Shown here in pieces: positions 1 through 9,280 of a DNA stretch of 64,000 bases (position 1 is its first letter; every line of letters begins with the position of its first letter). Under the pieces are notes generated by a model. It saw only the letters and a list, made by a program, of their open reading frames with translations, had not been told where the DNA came from and ran no database searches. Source of the DNA: CAUZWH01 sp965224275 (lineage in GTDB: Bacteria; Pseudomonadota; Alphaproteobacteria; SHVV01); the NCBI GenBank assembly GCA_965224275.1, contig CBDCYR010000002.1, forward strand, positions 434,001 through 498,000, written 5' to 3'. The position numbers and the translations under genes are program-made.

Positions 1-1210
1 CCAGGTCGACTCCGCAATCGACAAGATCGTGTGCCAATTGAGCGTGCAATCTCGGTGAATCCGGACCCAACTCGAGCATGTCGCCAAGTACGGCTATGCG
101 GCGGCCACCCGTATCTAGCCGAGCCCCACCGAGCATATCGATCGCTGCACTCATCGATGCCGGACTCGCATTATAACTCTCGTCGATAACCTCTACCGTT
201 CCCGTGCTCAGTTGCACGTGATGTCGCTCACCGCGCCCGCGTAGCGGCGTCATGCGCGATAACGCTGCCGCCGCACCTTCGATATCGCCGCCGAATGCCG
301 CGACCGCGGCCAGAATCGCGAGACTGTTCATCACCCAGTGTCTTCCCGGTGCGCCAATCGTGTAGCTGATCGCCTTGCCGCCGATTTCGGCCGATACGTT
401 GCTCGAGGTCGGAAAGGTGGTCGAACTGACGATATGCGCCCACGCCTCGGAATCGTGGCCGAAGCCCAACACGCGGCGGGCACCGCAGCGTTCGGCAGCG
501 TCGGCGAGTTGACCAAAGAAGCTGTTGTCGCGATTGAGGATAGCGGTTCCTTCCGGCTCCAACCCAACGAAGATATCCGCTTTGGCATCGGCGATCGCGG
601 CAACGTTCTTGAAGTAGGCGAGGTGGGCGGGTTCGACGGTTGTGATAATGGCGGCGTGGGGCCTAACCATGCGCGAGAGCGGCTCCAGCTCACCCGGATG
701 GTTCATTCCAAGCTCGAAAACCCCAAACGGCGTATCTGCCGGCATTCGAGCGAGGCTAAGCGGCACGCCCCACTGATTGTTGAAGCTGGCTTCACTCGCG
801 TGGGCAGCGGCGGTGCCCGACAACGCCAGACGCAGGCCTTCTTTGGTGCTGGTCTTGCCGACGCTGCCGGTAACGGCGATGACATGTGCACTGGTCCGCG
901 CCCGTGCGCTTATCCCAAGCGCTTGCAAACCAACCAAGGTGTCATCGACCCGCAATAACGGTGCATCCGCAGACACAGCCTGCGGGTGGTGGCTGACAAC
1001 CGCGGCGGCGGCGCCCTTGGCCAGAGCGTCTGCCACATAGTCATGCCCGTCGCTGTTGGGGCCTGAGATAGCAACGAATAGATCCCCCGCATTGAGGGTT
1101 CGGCTGTCGATCGAGACGCCATAGGCCGACCACGACGTCGATGTTTGTCCATTCGTCGCTCGTGCCGCGTCCGCCGCGGTCCACAAAGGCATCGCATCCG
1201 ATCCGGTCAT
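1..1210 (-). CDS. murF: UDP-MurNAc-tripeptide:D-Ala-D-Ala ligase MurF (3' end off window)
   Basis: MurF adds D-alanyl-D-alanine to the UDP-MurNAc-tripeptide in the cytoplasm, the last step before lipid I. The reverse strand is open from an ATG at 1210 to base 1 with no stop, about 403 codons of the usual 450 or so. An N-terminal Mur domain is followed by the ATP-binding loop TGSVGKTS near residues 114-121, the NNQWGVP stretch near 144-150 and FELGMNH near 165-171, all characteristic of MurF. The ATG overlaps the murE stop as ATGA, so the two are translationally coupled. Only the end of the C-terminal ligase domain is missing, because of the window edge. Confidence 0.97.
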   Translation of the reverse strand, partial: MTGSDAMPLWTAADAARATNGQTSTSWSAYGVSIDSRTLNAGDLFVAISGPNSDGHDYVADALAKGAAAAVVSHHPQAVSADAPLLRVDDTLVGLQALGISARARTSAHVIAVTGSVGKTSTKEGLRLALSGTAAAHASEASFNNQWGVPLSLARMPADTPFGVFELGMNHPGELEPLSRMVRPHAAIITTVEPAHLAYFKNVAAIADAKADIFVGLEPEGTAILNRDNSFFGQLADAAERCGARRVLGFGHDSEAWAHIVSSTTFPTSSNVSAEIGGKAISYTIGAPGRHWVMNSLAILAAVAAFGGDIEGAAAALSRMTPLRGRGERHHVQLSTGTVEVIDESYNASPASMSAAIDMLGGARLDTGGRRIAVLGDMLELGPDSPRLHAQLAHDLVDCGVDL

Positions 1211-2676
1211 GATGCGGCTCGCTCAAGGTCGCTAACCGTACGCCGCACCACATCACTATCGTCGAACGGGGTGATTTCGCTGCCGATTATCTGGCCACGT
1301 TCGTGTCCTTTGCCAGCGATCAGCAACACGTCACCAGTATCCAAGTCGCCGAGAGCAGTGCGAATTGCGTCGCCGCGATCGCCGATTTCCGTTGCGCCCG
1401 GAGAGGATGCCAGGATCGCCTTGCGTATCGTCGCGGGATCCTCGTTGCGTGGATTGTCGTCGGTTACGATCACCCGGTCGGCGTTTTGCGTGGCGGCTTC
1501 TCCCATCGCGGCGCGCTTCTCACGGTCGCGATCGCCGCCGGCGCCGAACACGACAATGAGTTTGCCGGATGCGATCGGTCTAAGCGCACCAAGAGCGCGT
1601 GCCAATGCGTCCGGCGTATGCGCGTAGTCAACGAAAACGCCCGCGCCACACGGATGGTCAGCCACCTTCTCCAAGCGGCCCGGCACGACGGTGAGCTGTG
1701 CCAGCGCGGCAATGCTTTTTTCTTGGTCACCACCGCTCGCGATAACCAATCCGAGTGCACAAAGCGCGTTGAGAACTTGAAAATCGCCGACCAGCGGTAG
1801 CGTGACGTCGTAAAAACGCTCGCCAACCGTGATGCCGATCCGCTGGGTATCGTCGGCAAGTTCGCGACGATCTAGTTTGATATCCGTCCCCGCTAGACCG
1901 TAACTCAAAACACGGTGTCCGCCTTGCTGGCAAACTTCGCACAACCTATCGAACTCTGGGATGTCGGCATTAAGCACGGCAGTTCCACCCGCTGCCAACA
2001 CCTCTGAGAATAGCCGCAACTTCGCGGTCAGGTAGGAGTCAAAGGACGCGTGATAATCCAGATGATCGTGCGAGAGATTGGTAAAGCCGGCGTGGCTGAT
2101 CCCGACCCCGTCAAGACGGTTTTGATCGAGTCCATGGCTTGATGCCTCGATCGCAACGCAATCGACTTCATCTTCCGTGAACTGATCCAGCAAGCGGTGC
2201 AGCGATACCGGCTCCGGCGTCGTCGTCGGTAGCATCTGAACGTGACCCCGCCATTGAGCTCCCAATGTGCCAATGGTGCCGGAGCGGTAGCCGAGTTCCT
2301 GCCAGATCTGGCGCACGAAGTAGGCAACCGAGGTTTTGCCGTTGGTGCCCGTTATCGCGACGATGTTCGAGGGCTGCCGGGGATAGAAGCGCGCCGCGAT
2401 CTCGGCAAGCCGACGCCGGGGCCGGGTATCGCGAATCGCGACTGCAGGCGAGTTCGGGGCTAGCGTTAAGTTCTGGTTACCGAGAACGGCCACGGCACCG
2501 CGCGCGATCGCTTCGTCCACGTAGTCGGCACCATTCTCGCGCGCACCCGACAGAGCCGCGAACAGATAGCCCGTCTCGACTTCGCGACTATCAGTGGTCA
2601 GCCCCAGAATCTCGGGATTGCTCTCGAGTTGTAAGGGCGTCGGTGGCGAACCGCTGAGCAATTCAGTGAGCAACAC
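1207..2676 (-). CDS. murE: UDP-MurNAc-L-Ala-D-Glu:meso-diaminopimelate ligase MurE
   Basis: MurE adds the third stem-peptide residue to UDP-MurNAc-dipeptide in the cytoplasm. The P-loop TGTNGKTS lies near residues 109-116, the substrate-specificity motif DNPRNEDP near 407-414, and GKGHE near 455-459. DNPR is the signature of enzymes that use meso-diaminopimelate rather than lysine. I chose the GTG at 2676, which has GAGG five bases upstream and gives about 489 residues starting VLLTELL, the normal length. An ATG at 2733 would give 508 residues and a 71-base overlap with ftsI. With the GTG the overlap with ftsI is 14 bases. The gene sits between ftsI and murF in the division operon. Confidence 0.97.
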   Translation of the reverse strand: MLLTELLSGSPPTPLQLESNPEILGLTTDSREVETGYLFAALSGARENGADYVDEAIARGAVAVLGNQNLTLAPNSPAVAIRDTRPRRRLAEIAARFYPRQPSNIVAITGTNGKTSVAYFVRQIWQELGYRSGTIGTLGAQWRGHVQMLPTTTPEPVSLHRLLDQFTEDEVDCVAIEASSHGLDQNRLDGVGISHAGFTNLSHDHLDYHASFDSYLTAKLRLFSEVLAAGGTAVLNADIPEFDRLCEVCQQGGHRVLSYGLAGTDIKLDRRELADDTQRIGITVGERFYDVTLPLVGDFQVLNALCALGLVIASGGDQEKSIAALAQLTVVPGRLEKVADHPCGAGVFVDYAHTPDALARALGALRPIASGKLIVVFGAGGDRDREKRAAMGEAATQNADRVIVTDDNPRNEDPATIRKAILASSPGATEIGDRGDAIRTALGDLDTGDVLLIAGKGHERGQIIGSEITPFDDSDVVRRTVSDLERAAS

Positions 2677-4390
2677 TCTCGCCTCTTTGCACAAGACTGT
2701 TGATCGGGATTGTGGGCGACCGTGACTTGTCAAGGCCGGCCGGCTCGACCCCCAACAGCGGCGCTATCCGCTCGACGATGCGTCCGACGGTGGGTGCCGC
2801 AGTCCAACCGCCAGTGGCGTACCCAAACGTCTGCTTGGTGCCGGCAGGTTCGTCGAGCATAACAAGCACGAGGTAGCGTGGTGCGGCGATCGGGAAGGCA
2901 CCAACGAAGGAAGAAATTAGCGCCTTGCGTCGATATCCGCGTTTACCAGATTTCTCGGCCGATCCGGTCTTGCCGCCGACCGCGTACCCGGAAACTTCAG
3001 CCCTGCCACCGGTTCCTTCTTCGACGACCATACGCAGCAATCTGCGCATTTGGCTCGACACCCTCGGTGAGACCACCCGGCGGCCGGGAATGTCTGTATC
3101 TGGATCGCGTTTAAGCAGCGTCAACGGCACGCGTACGCCGCCATTGACGAGGGCGCCGATGCCACCCGCGAGTTGGATTGGCGATACCGCGAGGCCGTGG
3201 CCAAAACCAATCGTCATCGTCGAAATATCGCGCCAGCGTCTGGGGACGATCGGTGCGCCGACCTCGGGCAACTCGATCGGTTCCGGACTGAGCATGCCGA
3301 ACGCGCGTAAATAAGCCTGCTGCCGTTTCGTGCCGACATCCATCGCAATCTTCGCGGCCCCGATGTTCGAGGAATGAATGAACACCTCGCGAACTGAAAG
3401 CCAGCGTTTCTTGGCGTGAAAATCGCGAATCGTGAAACGCGCGACGCGCAGCGGCCGGGTCGCATCATAACGGCTTTGGAGATCTGCCACGCCGGCGTCC
3501 AGTGCCATCGCCACCGTGAAGGCCTTGAAGGTCGACCCCATTTCATAAGTGCCAAGCGTGGCGCGGTTGAACAGCGAGTTTGCTGATGCAGCGCCCGCGT
3601 CATTGGGGTCGAAATTCGGGAGCGACGCCAAGCCCAGCACTTCACCGGTAATGACGTCGGTTATAAGTCCCACCGCGCCTTGCGCCTTGAACCGTTGGTG
3701 CGCCGTTGCGACTTCCTGCTCAAGAATAAATTGAACACGGTGGTCTATGCTTAGCTCGAGCGCGCCCGCCTCCTGGCGACTTGGTACGCTGAGACGATCG
3801 TCGAAGCTCCGCTCGACCCCGGCCAAACCGCGATTGTCGATCCCGGTGAACCCCAGAACGTGTCCCGCTAAAGGACCGTGTGGGTATAGCCGGCGCTGCT
3901 CGATCTGAAACGCGATGCCGGGAACACCCAACTGGTGGACCGCGTTTTGATCGGCCGGTGACAGGCCGCGTTTGATCCATACAAAGCGACGCTTCGAGGT
4001 GAGCTTTGCATATACCTCGGCCCGATCGAGGCCAGAGATGATAGCGGCCAGATTGTCGGCTGCCGTGATCGGATCAATCACCCGCTGGGGATCGGCATAG
4101 ACCGACGCGGTGCGAAGATTGGCCGCGAGCAGCGTGCCATTGCGGTCGACGATATCGGCGCGTTCATGGGTGATGCGCCCAGAGGCAGCGCTAATGCGAG
4201 GTTCCGACCCCGGCTCGAGCAAAGTCAGGTCAACCAGGCGCCCGGCCAGGATAGCAAAGGCAAGGGCAAAGCCAACAGCCACCGCGACCACACGATTGCG
4301 GCTCGCTTCAGCCTTCGATTCGGTAACCGGACCAGGTGCTGTCGTGACATGGGCCGCCTGCGGACTCATTTCCTTGGTTTCGCGAACCAT
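2663..4390 (-). CDS. ftsI: Septal peptidoglycan transpeptidase FtsI (PBP3)
   Basis: FtsI is the division-specific transpeptidase that cross-links septal peptidoglycan in the periplasm. The 575-residue protein has a cytoplasmic tail, one membrane anchor near residues 33-51, a dimerisation domain, and a penicillin-binding domain with STFK (Ser286 nucleophile, Lys289), SSN (340-342) and KTG (474-476). GAGG lies seven bases upstream of the ATG, inside the end of ftsL, and the ATG overlaps the ftsL stop by one base. Length and motif order are normal for alphaproteobacterial FtsI. Confidence 0.97.
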   Translation of the reverse strand: MVRETKEMSPQAAHVTTAPGPVTESKAEASRNRVVAVAVGFALAFAILAGRLVDLTLLEPGSEPRISAASGRITHERADIVDRNGTLLAANLRTASVYADPQRVIDPITAADNLAAIISGLDRAEVYAKLTSKRRFVWIKRGLSPADQNAVHQLGVPGIAFQIEQRRLYPHGPLAGHVLGFTGIDNRGLAGVERSFDDRLSVPSRQEAGALELSIDHRVQFILEQEVATAHQRFKAQGAVGLITDVITGEVLGLASLPNFDPNDAGAASANSLFNRATLGTYEMGSTFKAFTVAMALDAGVADLQSRYDATRPLRVARFTIRDFHAKKRWLSVREVFIHSSNIGAAKIAMDVGTKRQQAYLRAFGMLSPEPIELPEVGAPIVPRRWRDISTMTIGFGHGLAVSPIQLAGGIGALVNGGVRVPLTLLKRDPDTDIPGRRVVSPRVSSQMRRLLRMVVEEGTGGRAEVSGYAVGGKTGSAEKSGKRGYRRKALISSFVGAFPIAAPRYLVLVMLDEPAGTKQTFGYATGGWTAAPTVGRIVERIAPLLGVEPAGLDKSRSPTIPINSLVQRGESVAH

Positions 4391-4719
4391 CAGTTCGCCT
4401 CTTTCATCGGCACGCGCGCCGGCAGACGATCGGCACTTCGGTTGGGGCCGGTCGGGATCTCGCCGAGGGTGACCATGCGATCGGCCACGACAGGCGTCAG
4501 GTGAAGGTGACGCTCGACCAAAGCGCTGAGGCGGGTCGGGCTATTTAGGAAACTCCACTCCGCCTTTAGTACCCGGAGTGCTTCCTGCTCAACGAGGATG
4601 GCGCGATTTGCATCGCCATAACGGTCCTCAAGTTGCTGAACCTCATACTTCAGGGTGTAGAGCCCGAACGCCAGAGCGCCGACCAGCACCACACCACCAA
4701 TAGTCAACAGGCGCCTCAC
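4390..4719 (-). CDS. ftsL: Cell division protein FtsL
   Basis: FtsL is a small bitopic protein that works with FtsB and FtsQ to recruit and activate the septal synthase. The predicted 109-residue protein has a short cytoplasmic stretch, one transmembrane helix near residues 5-22, then a heptad-rich coiled coil ending around residue 60. I chose a GTG at 4719. It overlaps the rsmH stop as GTGA, matching the ATGA overlaps elsewhere in the operon, and has GGAGG five bases upstream. An ATG at 4740 would add seven residues. Identification rests on size, topology and its place between rsmH and ftsI, since FtsL sequences are poorly conserved. Confidence 0.9.
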   Translation of the reverse strand: MRRLLTIGGVVLVGALAFGLYTLKYEVQQLEDRYGDANRAILVEQEALRVLKAEWSFLNSPTRLSALVERHLHLTPVVADRMVTLGEIPTGPNRSADRLPARVPMKEAN

Positions 4720-5705
4720 GCGCTGGCCTCCAACTGCCATACCGGTGCGTCGGTGCGAATGCCGGCTCGTAGACGGGCGGAGCGAGCTCGCGGATTATGA
4801 TCCAACTCGCCTTCATCGGGCCGCTTGGGACGCCGGAAGGGCAGCTCAAATGAAGCCGGCGGCATCACACGCTGCGGGCGGTGGCGCGCGACGCCGGGCA
4901 TGCGGCCGGACCGAACCCGAAAGAACTCCTTCACGATACGGTCTTCCAGTGAGTGAAAGGCCACGACCACAAGCCGACCGCCTGCGACGAGCAATCGCTC
5001 GGCCGCCGCGAGCCCACGCCTGAGTTCTTCGAGTTCGTCGTTGATGTAAATTCGCACGGCTTGAAACGTGCGCGTCGCCGGATGAATGGTCTGGCGCCGC
5101 GCGCTTACCGAGGGCACCGCGTTCGCAACCAGCTCAGCCAGGTGCTTGGTCCGTTCAATCGGCCGCCGCACTCGCTCGCGAACGATGGCCCGGGCAATTC
5201 GACGCGCGTAGCGCTCTTCACCATAGTTGCGTATCACCTCGGCAAGTGTCGCCTCGCTGGCGATGTTGACGAAGTCGGCAGCGCTTTCACCGTCGTTCGC
5301 CATCCGCATGTCGAGCGGTCCATCGGCCAAGAATGAAAAACCACGGCCGGCGTTGTCGAGTTGTGGCGATGAAACGCCAAGATCAAAGGCAACGCCATCG
5401 ACTTGGTGAACGCTGATCGATGCGAGCAAATCCTCCATGTCGCCAAACGCGCCCGGCAACATGTCGAAATGGCCGACGTTTGCCGCGGCCAGGTCGCGTC
5501 CTCGTATGAGGGCCTCGGGATCGCGATCGATAGCCCAAACGTGGCAGTCGGCGCTGGCCAATATTGCGCGGCTATAGCCGCCGGCGCCGAACGTCGCATC
5601 GAGATAGTGCTGGTTGGATTGCGGCGATAGAGCCGCCAGCATTTCGCCGACCATCACCGGCTTGTGGTGTGCGGGCTGAACCGCCGGCAGGGTGGACCCG
5701 GTCAT
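4716..5705 (-). CDS. rsmH: 16S rRNA m4C1402 methyltransferase RsmH (MraW)
   Basis: RsmH methylates N4 of cytidine 1402 in the decoding centre of 16S rRNA, using S-adenosylmethionine. The 329-residue protein starts with the family hallmark HKPVMVGEML (residues 14-23), followed by the cofactor loop DATFGAGGYS near 36-45 and VDGVAFDLGVSSPQLD further on. Its ATG overlaps the mraZ stop as ATGA. The position between mraZ and ftsL is the standard division-cluster order. Confidence 0.97.
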   Translation of the reverse strand: MTGSTLPAVQPAHHKPVMVGEMLAALSPQSNQHYLDATFGAGGYSRAILASADCHVWAIDRDPEALIRGRDLAAANVGHFDMLPGAFGDMEDLLASISVHQVDGVAFDLGVSSPQLDNAGRGFSFLADGPLDMRMANDGESAADFVNIASEATLAEVIRNYGEERYARRIARAIVRERVRRPIERTKHLAELVANAVPSVSARRQTIHPATRTFQAVRIYINDELEELRRGLAAAERLLVAGGRLVVVAFHSLEDRIVKEFFRVRSGRMPGVARHRPQRVMPPASFELPFRRPKRPDEGELDHNPRARSARLRAGIRTDAPVWQLEASA

Positions 5706-6172
5706 GCCGACCCTCCCGTATCGCTCGATTCAACCGTGAGCGTCGCGCGCTGTTGCCGCGCCAGCTCGATCGCCTCGCGCTCGACCTCGGCGTAGCGCTC
5801 GGGTTCCCAAATCTGGAATGTATCGCCCAAGCCGACGAATAGGGCGCGATCGGTTATCGCGCCGTGGTTGAGGAGTTCATCGGGCACGATGACGCGGCCT
5901 TCGCCATCCCATGGCACGGGGTGGCTGCGAGCAAAAATGGCGTTCGCGAAGCCAGCACGCTCTTCGGTAAATGGATTGAAACGTCCAACGCCGCGCTGGA
6001 GTTCTTGCAATGCGCCGCGGCCGCACGCGTCGATTGCCTGCGATACGAAGGATGGTCGGACAATGATACCCGGGAAGCTCTCGTCAGACAGTTCCGCGCG
6101 AAACGACGCAGGGACCGACACACGGCCTTTTTTGTCGACCTTATTGATGTATTTAGAAAGGAACAGCGCCAT
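5702..6172 (-). CDS. mraZ: Division-cluster transcriptional regulator MraZ
   Basis: MraZ is an AbrB/SpoVT-fold DNA-binding protein that represses its own cluster in Escherichia coli. The 156-residue protein starts MALFLSKYINKVDKKGR and contains two tandem MraZ repeats with DxKGR-type cores. I used the ATG at 6172 because GGGAG lies six bases upstream and the family normally starts there. An in-frame ATG seven codons upstream lacks a good ribosome site. It is the first gene of the division operon, and three TGGGA repeats upstream look like its own operator. Confidence 0.96.
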   Translation of the reverse strand: MALFLSKYINKVDKKGRVSVPASFRAELSDESFPGIIVRPSFVSQAIDACGRGALQELQRGVGRFNPFTEERAGFANAIFARSHPVPWDGEGRVIVPDELLNHGAITDRALFVGLGDTFQIWEPERYAEVEREAIELARQQRATLTVESSDTGGSA

Positions 6173-6249
6173 TGCGCTCTCCCAAATAGCCACCAGCCCT
6201 GTTCGTGTCCCGTATGCACGACGACGAATGCGCCAATCGGCAGCCTCAT

Positions 6250-6274
6250 TGGGACATGATGGGATATCATGGGA
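6250..6274 (-). promoter_or_regulatory. Probable MraZ operator: three phased TGGGA repeats
   Basis: The plus strand carries TGGGA at 6250, 6260 and 6270, spaced exactly ten bases apart with five-base spacers, 78-102 bases upstream of the mraZ ATG. A degenerate fourth copy, TGGTC, follows at 6280. Escherichia coli MraZ is known to bind TGGGN direct repeats separated by five bases upstream of mraZ. Repeat sequence, spacing and location all match that rule. That this MraZ binds here is inferred. Confidence 0.8.
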
Positions 6275-6486
6275 CTACATGGTCGTCAACGGGAAACCAC
6301 GGAGAAAACATGGAATTTGTTAGGAATTATAAGAGTTTGCGTCCTGTATTTCTCAACAACACTTGATTGGGATCCGCTTCTTTTGCGCCTCAACTACGCA
6401 CCCATAGTCAATTCTTGCTTTGAATTGTGGCGATACTTTGTTCGCCAAACGTTCTTATTTGGAATTCCCATGTGACTCGCAGAAAA
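6275..6486. other. Intergenic region between mraZ operator and rnpB
   Basis: This stretch is AT-richer than its surroundings and should contain the promoter of the mraZ operon on the minus strand. I see no convincing gene. A T-run just after the 3' end of rnpB (minus strand, near 6483-6486) may help end that transcript. Confidence 0.5.
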
Positions 6487-6880
<394 letters not shown>

Positions 6881-6909
6881 TTAGGAAACTACGCCGCTGA
6901 CCAGACGGG

Positions 6910-7644
6910 TCAAGTGATACTCGCGAGCTGATCCAGCAGATCATCGAGCGCAGTCTCGCACTCGGCATCGGCGACGCCATCAATCCGGCCGGGCCGGAAG
7001 TGGCGTTGAAATGCTTGCATTACGTGTTCGGTGACGCCGTCATAAATGCCGCTGATGGCTAATCCATAGCCAAAGCGTTGCAACTTGAGCTGCAACGCTT
7101 CGACCGCGCCACCACGATCACCGGGCCCGAGAGCGGCGGATTCTTTGGGCGCGCTTGTGTGGCACGGCATGATGCCGATCCCCACGGCTGCCAATTGCGA
7201 CCAGTCAAACAATTCGCCCGGATCCTGACGCCGCTCCGGCGCGACGTCGGAATGGGCGAGCACGCGGTGTGGCGGGATCAGGTGGCGGCCTAATATTGTG
7301 TCGGCTAGATCGCGCACGGCTCCCATCTGGATCGCCGGAAACGGTCGGTAGCCCCATTCGTGGCCGGGATTAACCACCTCGATGCCAATCGACCTGGCAT
7401 TGATATCGCTGGCGCCGGCCCAATATGACACGCCAGCGTGCCACGCACGCTTGCCCTCCGCGACCAGCCGAAAGACCTCGCCGTCTTCATCGACGAGATA
7501 ATGAGCGCTTACTTTTGCGGCCGGCTCGCGCAGCCGCTGGAGCGCTGCTTCTGCGCTCGGCATTCCTGTGTAGTGGAGCACCAGAATGTCGACGGTGCGG
7601 CCTTGGGGACGCTCGTCAAAGTTTGGGGATGGAAGGTCTTTCAT
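6910..7644 (-). CDS. N-acetylmuramoyl-L-alanine amidase with peptidoglycan-binding domain
   Basis: This enzyme cuts the MurNAc-L-Ala bond in peptidoglycan or its fragments (AmpD/AmiD family, Amidase_2). In the 244-residue protein the expected zinc ligands are His24 (LVLHYTGM), His131 (LAHSDVAP) and Asp141, with Glu89 (GIEVVN) as the likely catalytic acid. A C-terminal peptidoglycan-binding_1 domain covers roughly 175-240. There is no signal peptide, so it may act in the cytoplasm in muropeptide recycling. The reading frame continues upstream into an IS5 remnant, but homology begins at the ATG at 7644, so that part is not native. The remnant 50 bases upstream may have replaced its original promoter. 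Confidence 0.9.
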   Translation of the reverse strand: MKDLPSPNFDERPQGRTVDILVLHYTGMPSAEAALQRLREPAAKVSAHYLVDEDGEVFRLVAEGKRAWHAGVSYWAGASDINARSIGIEVVNPGHEWGYRPFPAIQMGAVRDLADTILGRHLIPPHRVLAHSDVAPERRQDPGELFDWSQLAAVGIGIMPCHTSAPKESAALGPGDRGGAVEALQLKLQRFGYGLAISGIYDGVTEHVMQAFQRHFRPGRIDGVADAECETALDDLLDQLASIT

Positions 7645-7693
7645 CGTCACGACACCCGAACGATGATCCTCAGGCACAGAAAAGAAAGAGCCC

Positions 7694-8016
7694 GTGACGA
7701 GCCGGGGGAAGCGATGACGGATCGATTTGAGGACCTCGGGCGCGCCGTCGCGGTCCTGGGCGTATCGGTCCTTCCAGCTCCCGGGCCGCCATGTCCAGCA
7801 GGCCGTTGGAGCGCCAGTCGTAGAAATAGCGCTGGACCGTGGAAGGCGGAGGGAAGTCGTTCGGCAACATCGCCCACTGGCAGCCCGTCGAGGCCATGTA
7901 CATGACCGCATCCATGACATGGCGCAGGTCCGTCGTCCTCGGCCGGCCGATCTTCTTGCGCGGCGGCATGAGCGGCGCGATCAACGCCCACTCTCGATCC
8001 GTCAGGTCGCTTGCGT
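7694..8016 (-). mobile_element. IS5-family transposase remnant with internal deletions
   Basis: This 323-base stretch is nearly identical to 11011-11516 inside the intact IS5-family element downstream, but lacks three pieces: one base near 7699, about 161 bases near 7760-7768, and 21 bases at 7793/7794. Both inverted-repeat ends are missing, so it cannot move by itself. The longest surviving protein stretch covers the N-terminal DNA-binding part of the transposase (DLTDREWALIAPLMPPR), after which the frame is lost. It lies between a binding-protein gene and the amidase gene. Confidence 0.93.
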
Positions 8017-8059
8017 CCCCGGGCTCGAAGATTGTCGTCAATGCAGGTCTAAGTGCTAC

Positions 8060-9148
8060 CTACTTGAAGAAAATACCATTGAACTCCTCATTCCACTTCT
8101 TTGCGTCGTAGTGCGAGTAGTCGACGTAATAGGCCTTCGCGAGATCCCCCGCATCGAGAATCAGCGCCGGATTTCCATCCTTGCCGCGCACGGGATCCCC
8201 CGCAACCTTGGCCAGCGTCTTGCTGTTTACCGGAACGATACCCGCGACGTTGTACCATTTCTCCTGCTGCGCCTCGCTGATCAACTCATTCATCAGCCAG
8301 TGCGTCGCCTCTTTGTTTTTCGAGGCTTTGGAGAGCGCCAAAAAGCCGAGCGTCGGCAGTCCGCGCTTACCGTCGATCACCGGATGGACAACCGCGACCG
8401 GCTGGCCCGCTTTGATCAGACGAACGCCCCAGCCCGCATGCAGCATCGACGCCCATACATCACCGGCTTCCATAAGCTGCGGCCCCTGGCTGCTGAAACC
8501 GAGGAATGAATGGATGTCCATTTCCTTCAGCTTCTTGAGCCCCGGTGTGATGTTGGCTTCGCTACCGCCAAACTCACGCGCCAGCCCAACCACGGGGTAA
8601 ATGCCGGTGAAGTTGGTGAAATCACGTGTTGCCACCCGTTTCTTGAGTTTGGGGTGGATCAGGTCGGAGTATTTGGTCGGCACCGGAATGCCGTTCTCTT
8701 TGAACTTGTCGACGTTGTAAATGATCGACTGCAGCACGATCCAGTGACCAATTCGATAGTCGTCATACATCTTGGTATCGAGATAAGTGAGATTCGGGAG
8801 CTTTGAATGGTCCCACTTTTGGACAAATCCGCCGCCCTCCCACTTCGACCACAGATCCTCGACGACTTCGACGATATCGAACACATAGCTGCCGCGCCCG
8901 GCAATCGCTTGTTGGAGAAACTCAGTGGTGGAGCCCGGTGTCCAGGAGAGTTTGCCGCCCATGCTTTCGAATTTAGCGCCCGTCACATCGATGATCGCTT
9001 GGCGCCAAGCTCCCGGGAACGTCGCGACAGTCAACTTCACGCCGTCAAAGCGCTTTTGCGCCACCGCGTCCTGGCTCGATAACAAAACTACCGCTAACGC
9101 CGCCGCGCCAATTACACGCAACGACTTGACAATCAACTGGTGAATCAT
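8060..9148 (-). CDS. ABC importer extracellular solute-binding protein
   Basis: This 362-residue protein is a periplasmic binding protein of the polyamine/iron-type family (SBP_bac). A signal peptide covers about residues 1-30, with likely cleavage after DAVAQ. The ATG has GGGAGGA five bases upstream. The mature part looks full length, ending KKWNEEFNGIFFK. The matching permeases are probably the two encoded at 12975-14752 on the same strand, now separated from it by amidase, IS5 and Rieske genes. The substrate cannot be told from sequence. An organic amine or amide would fit the neighbours, but this is inference. Confidence 0.85.
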   Translation of the reverse strand: MIHQLIVKSLRVIGAAALAVVLLSSQDAVAQKRFDGVKLTVATFPGAWRQAIIDVTGAKFESMGGKLSWTPGSTTEFLQQAIAGRGSYVFDIVEVVEDLWSKWEGGGFVQKWDHSKLPNLTYLDTKMYDDYRIGHWIVLQSIIYNVDKFKENGIPVPTKYSDLIHPKLKKRVATRDFTNFTGIYPVVGLAREFGGSEANITPGLKKLKEMDIHSFLGFSSQGPQLMEAGDVWASMLHAGWGVRLIKAGQPVAVVHPVIDGKRGLPTLGFLALSKASKNKEATHWLMNELISEAQQEKWYNVAGIVPVNSKTLAKVAGDPVRGKDGNPALILDAGDLAKAYYVDYSHYDAKKWNEEFNGIFFK

Positions 9149-9280
9149 GGTGTCCTCCCGGTTGGATCGCTACCGTTGGCGCCGACTTGAATTTCGTCAA
9201 GAGCGCATCCGAGTGCGACTTGGTGAGAATTAGATTAAAGGTTCGATCAAGAAAGGTCCAAGCGAAGGAGCAGCATTCTG

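Noticed and set aside
338..958. Plus-strand open frame over murF
   Set aside because: The minus strand encodes MurF continuously with all motifs; the plus frame is a GC-skew shadow.
6910..7920. Amidase as a 336-residue protein starting inside the IS5 remnant
   Set aside because: The first 92 codons are out-of-frame transposase sequence; amidase homology and a normal start begin at 7644.
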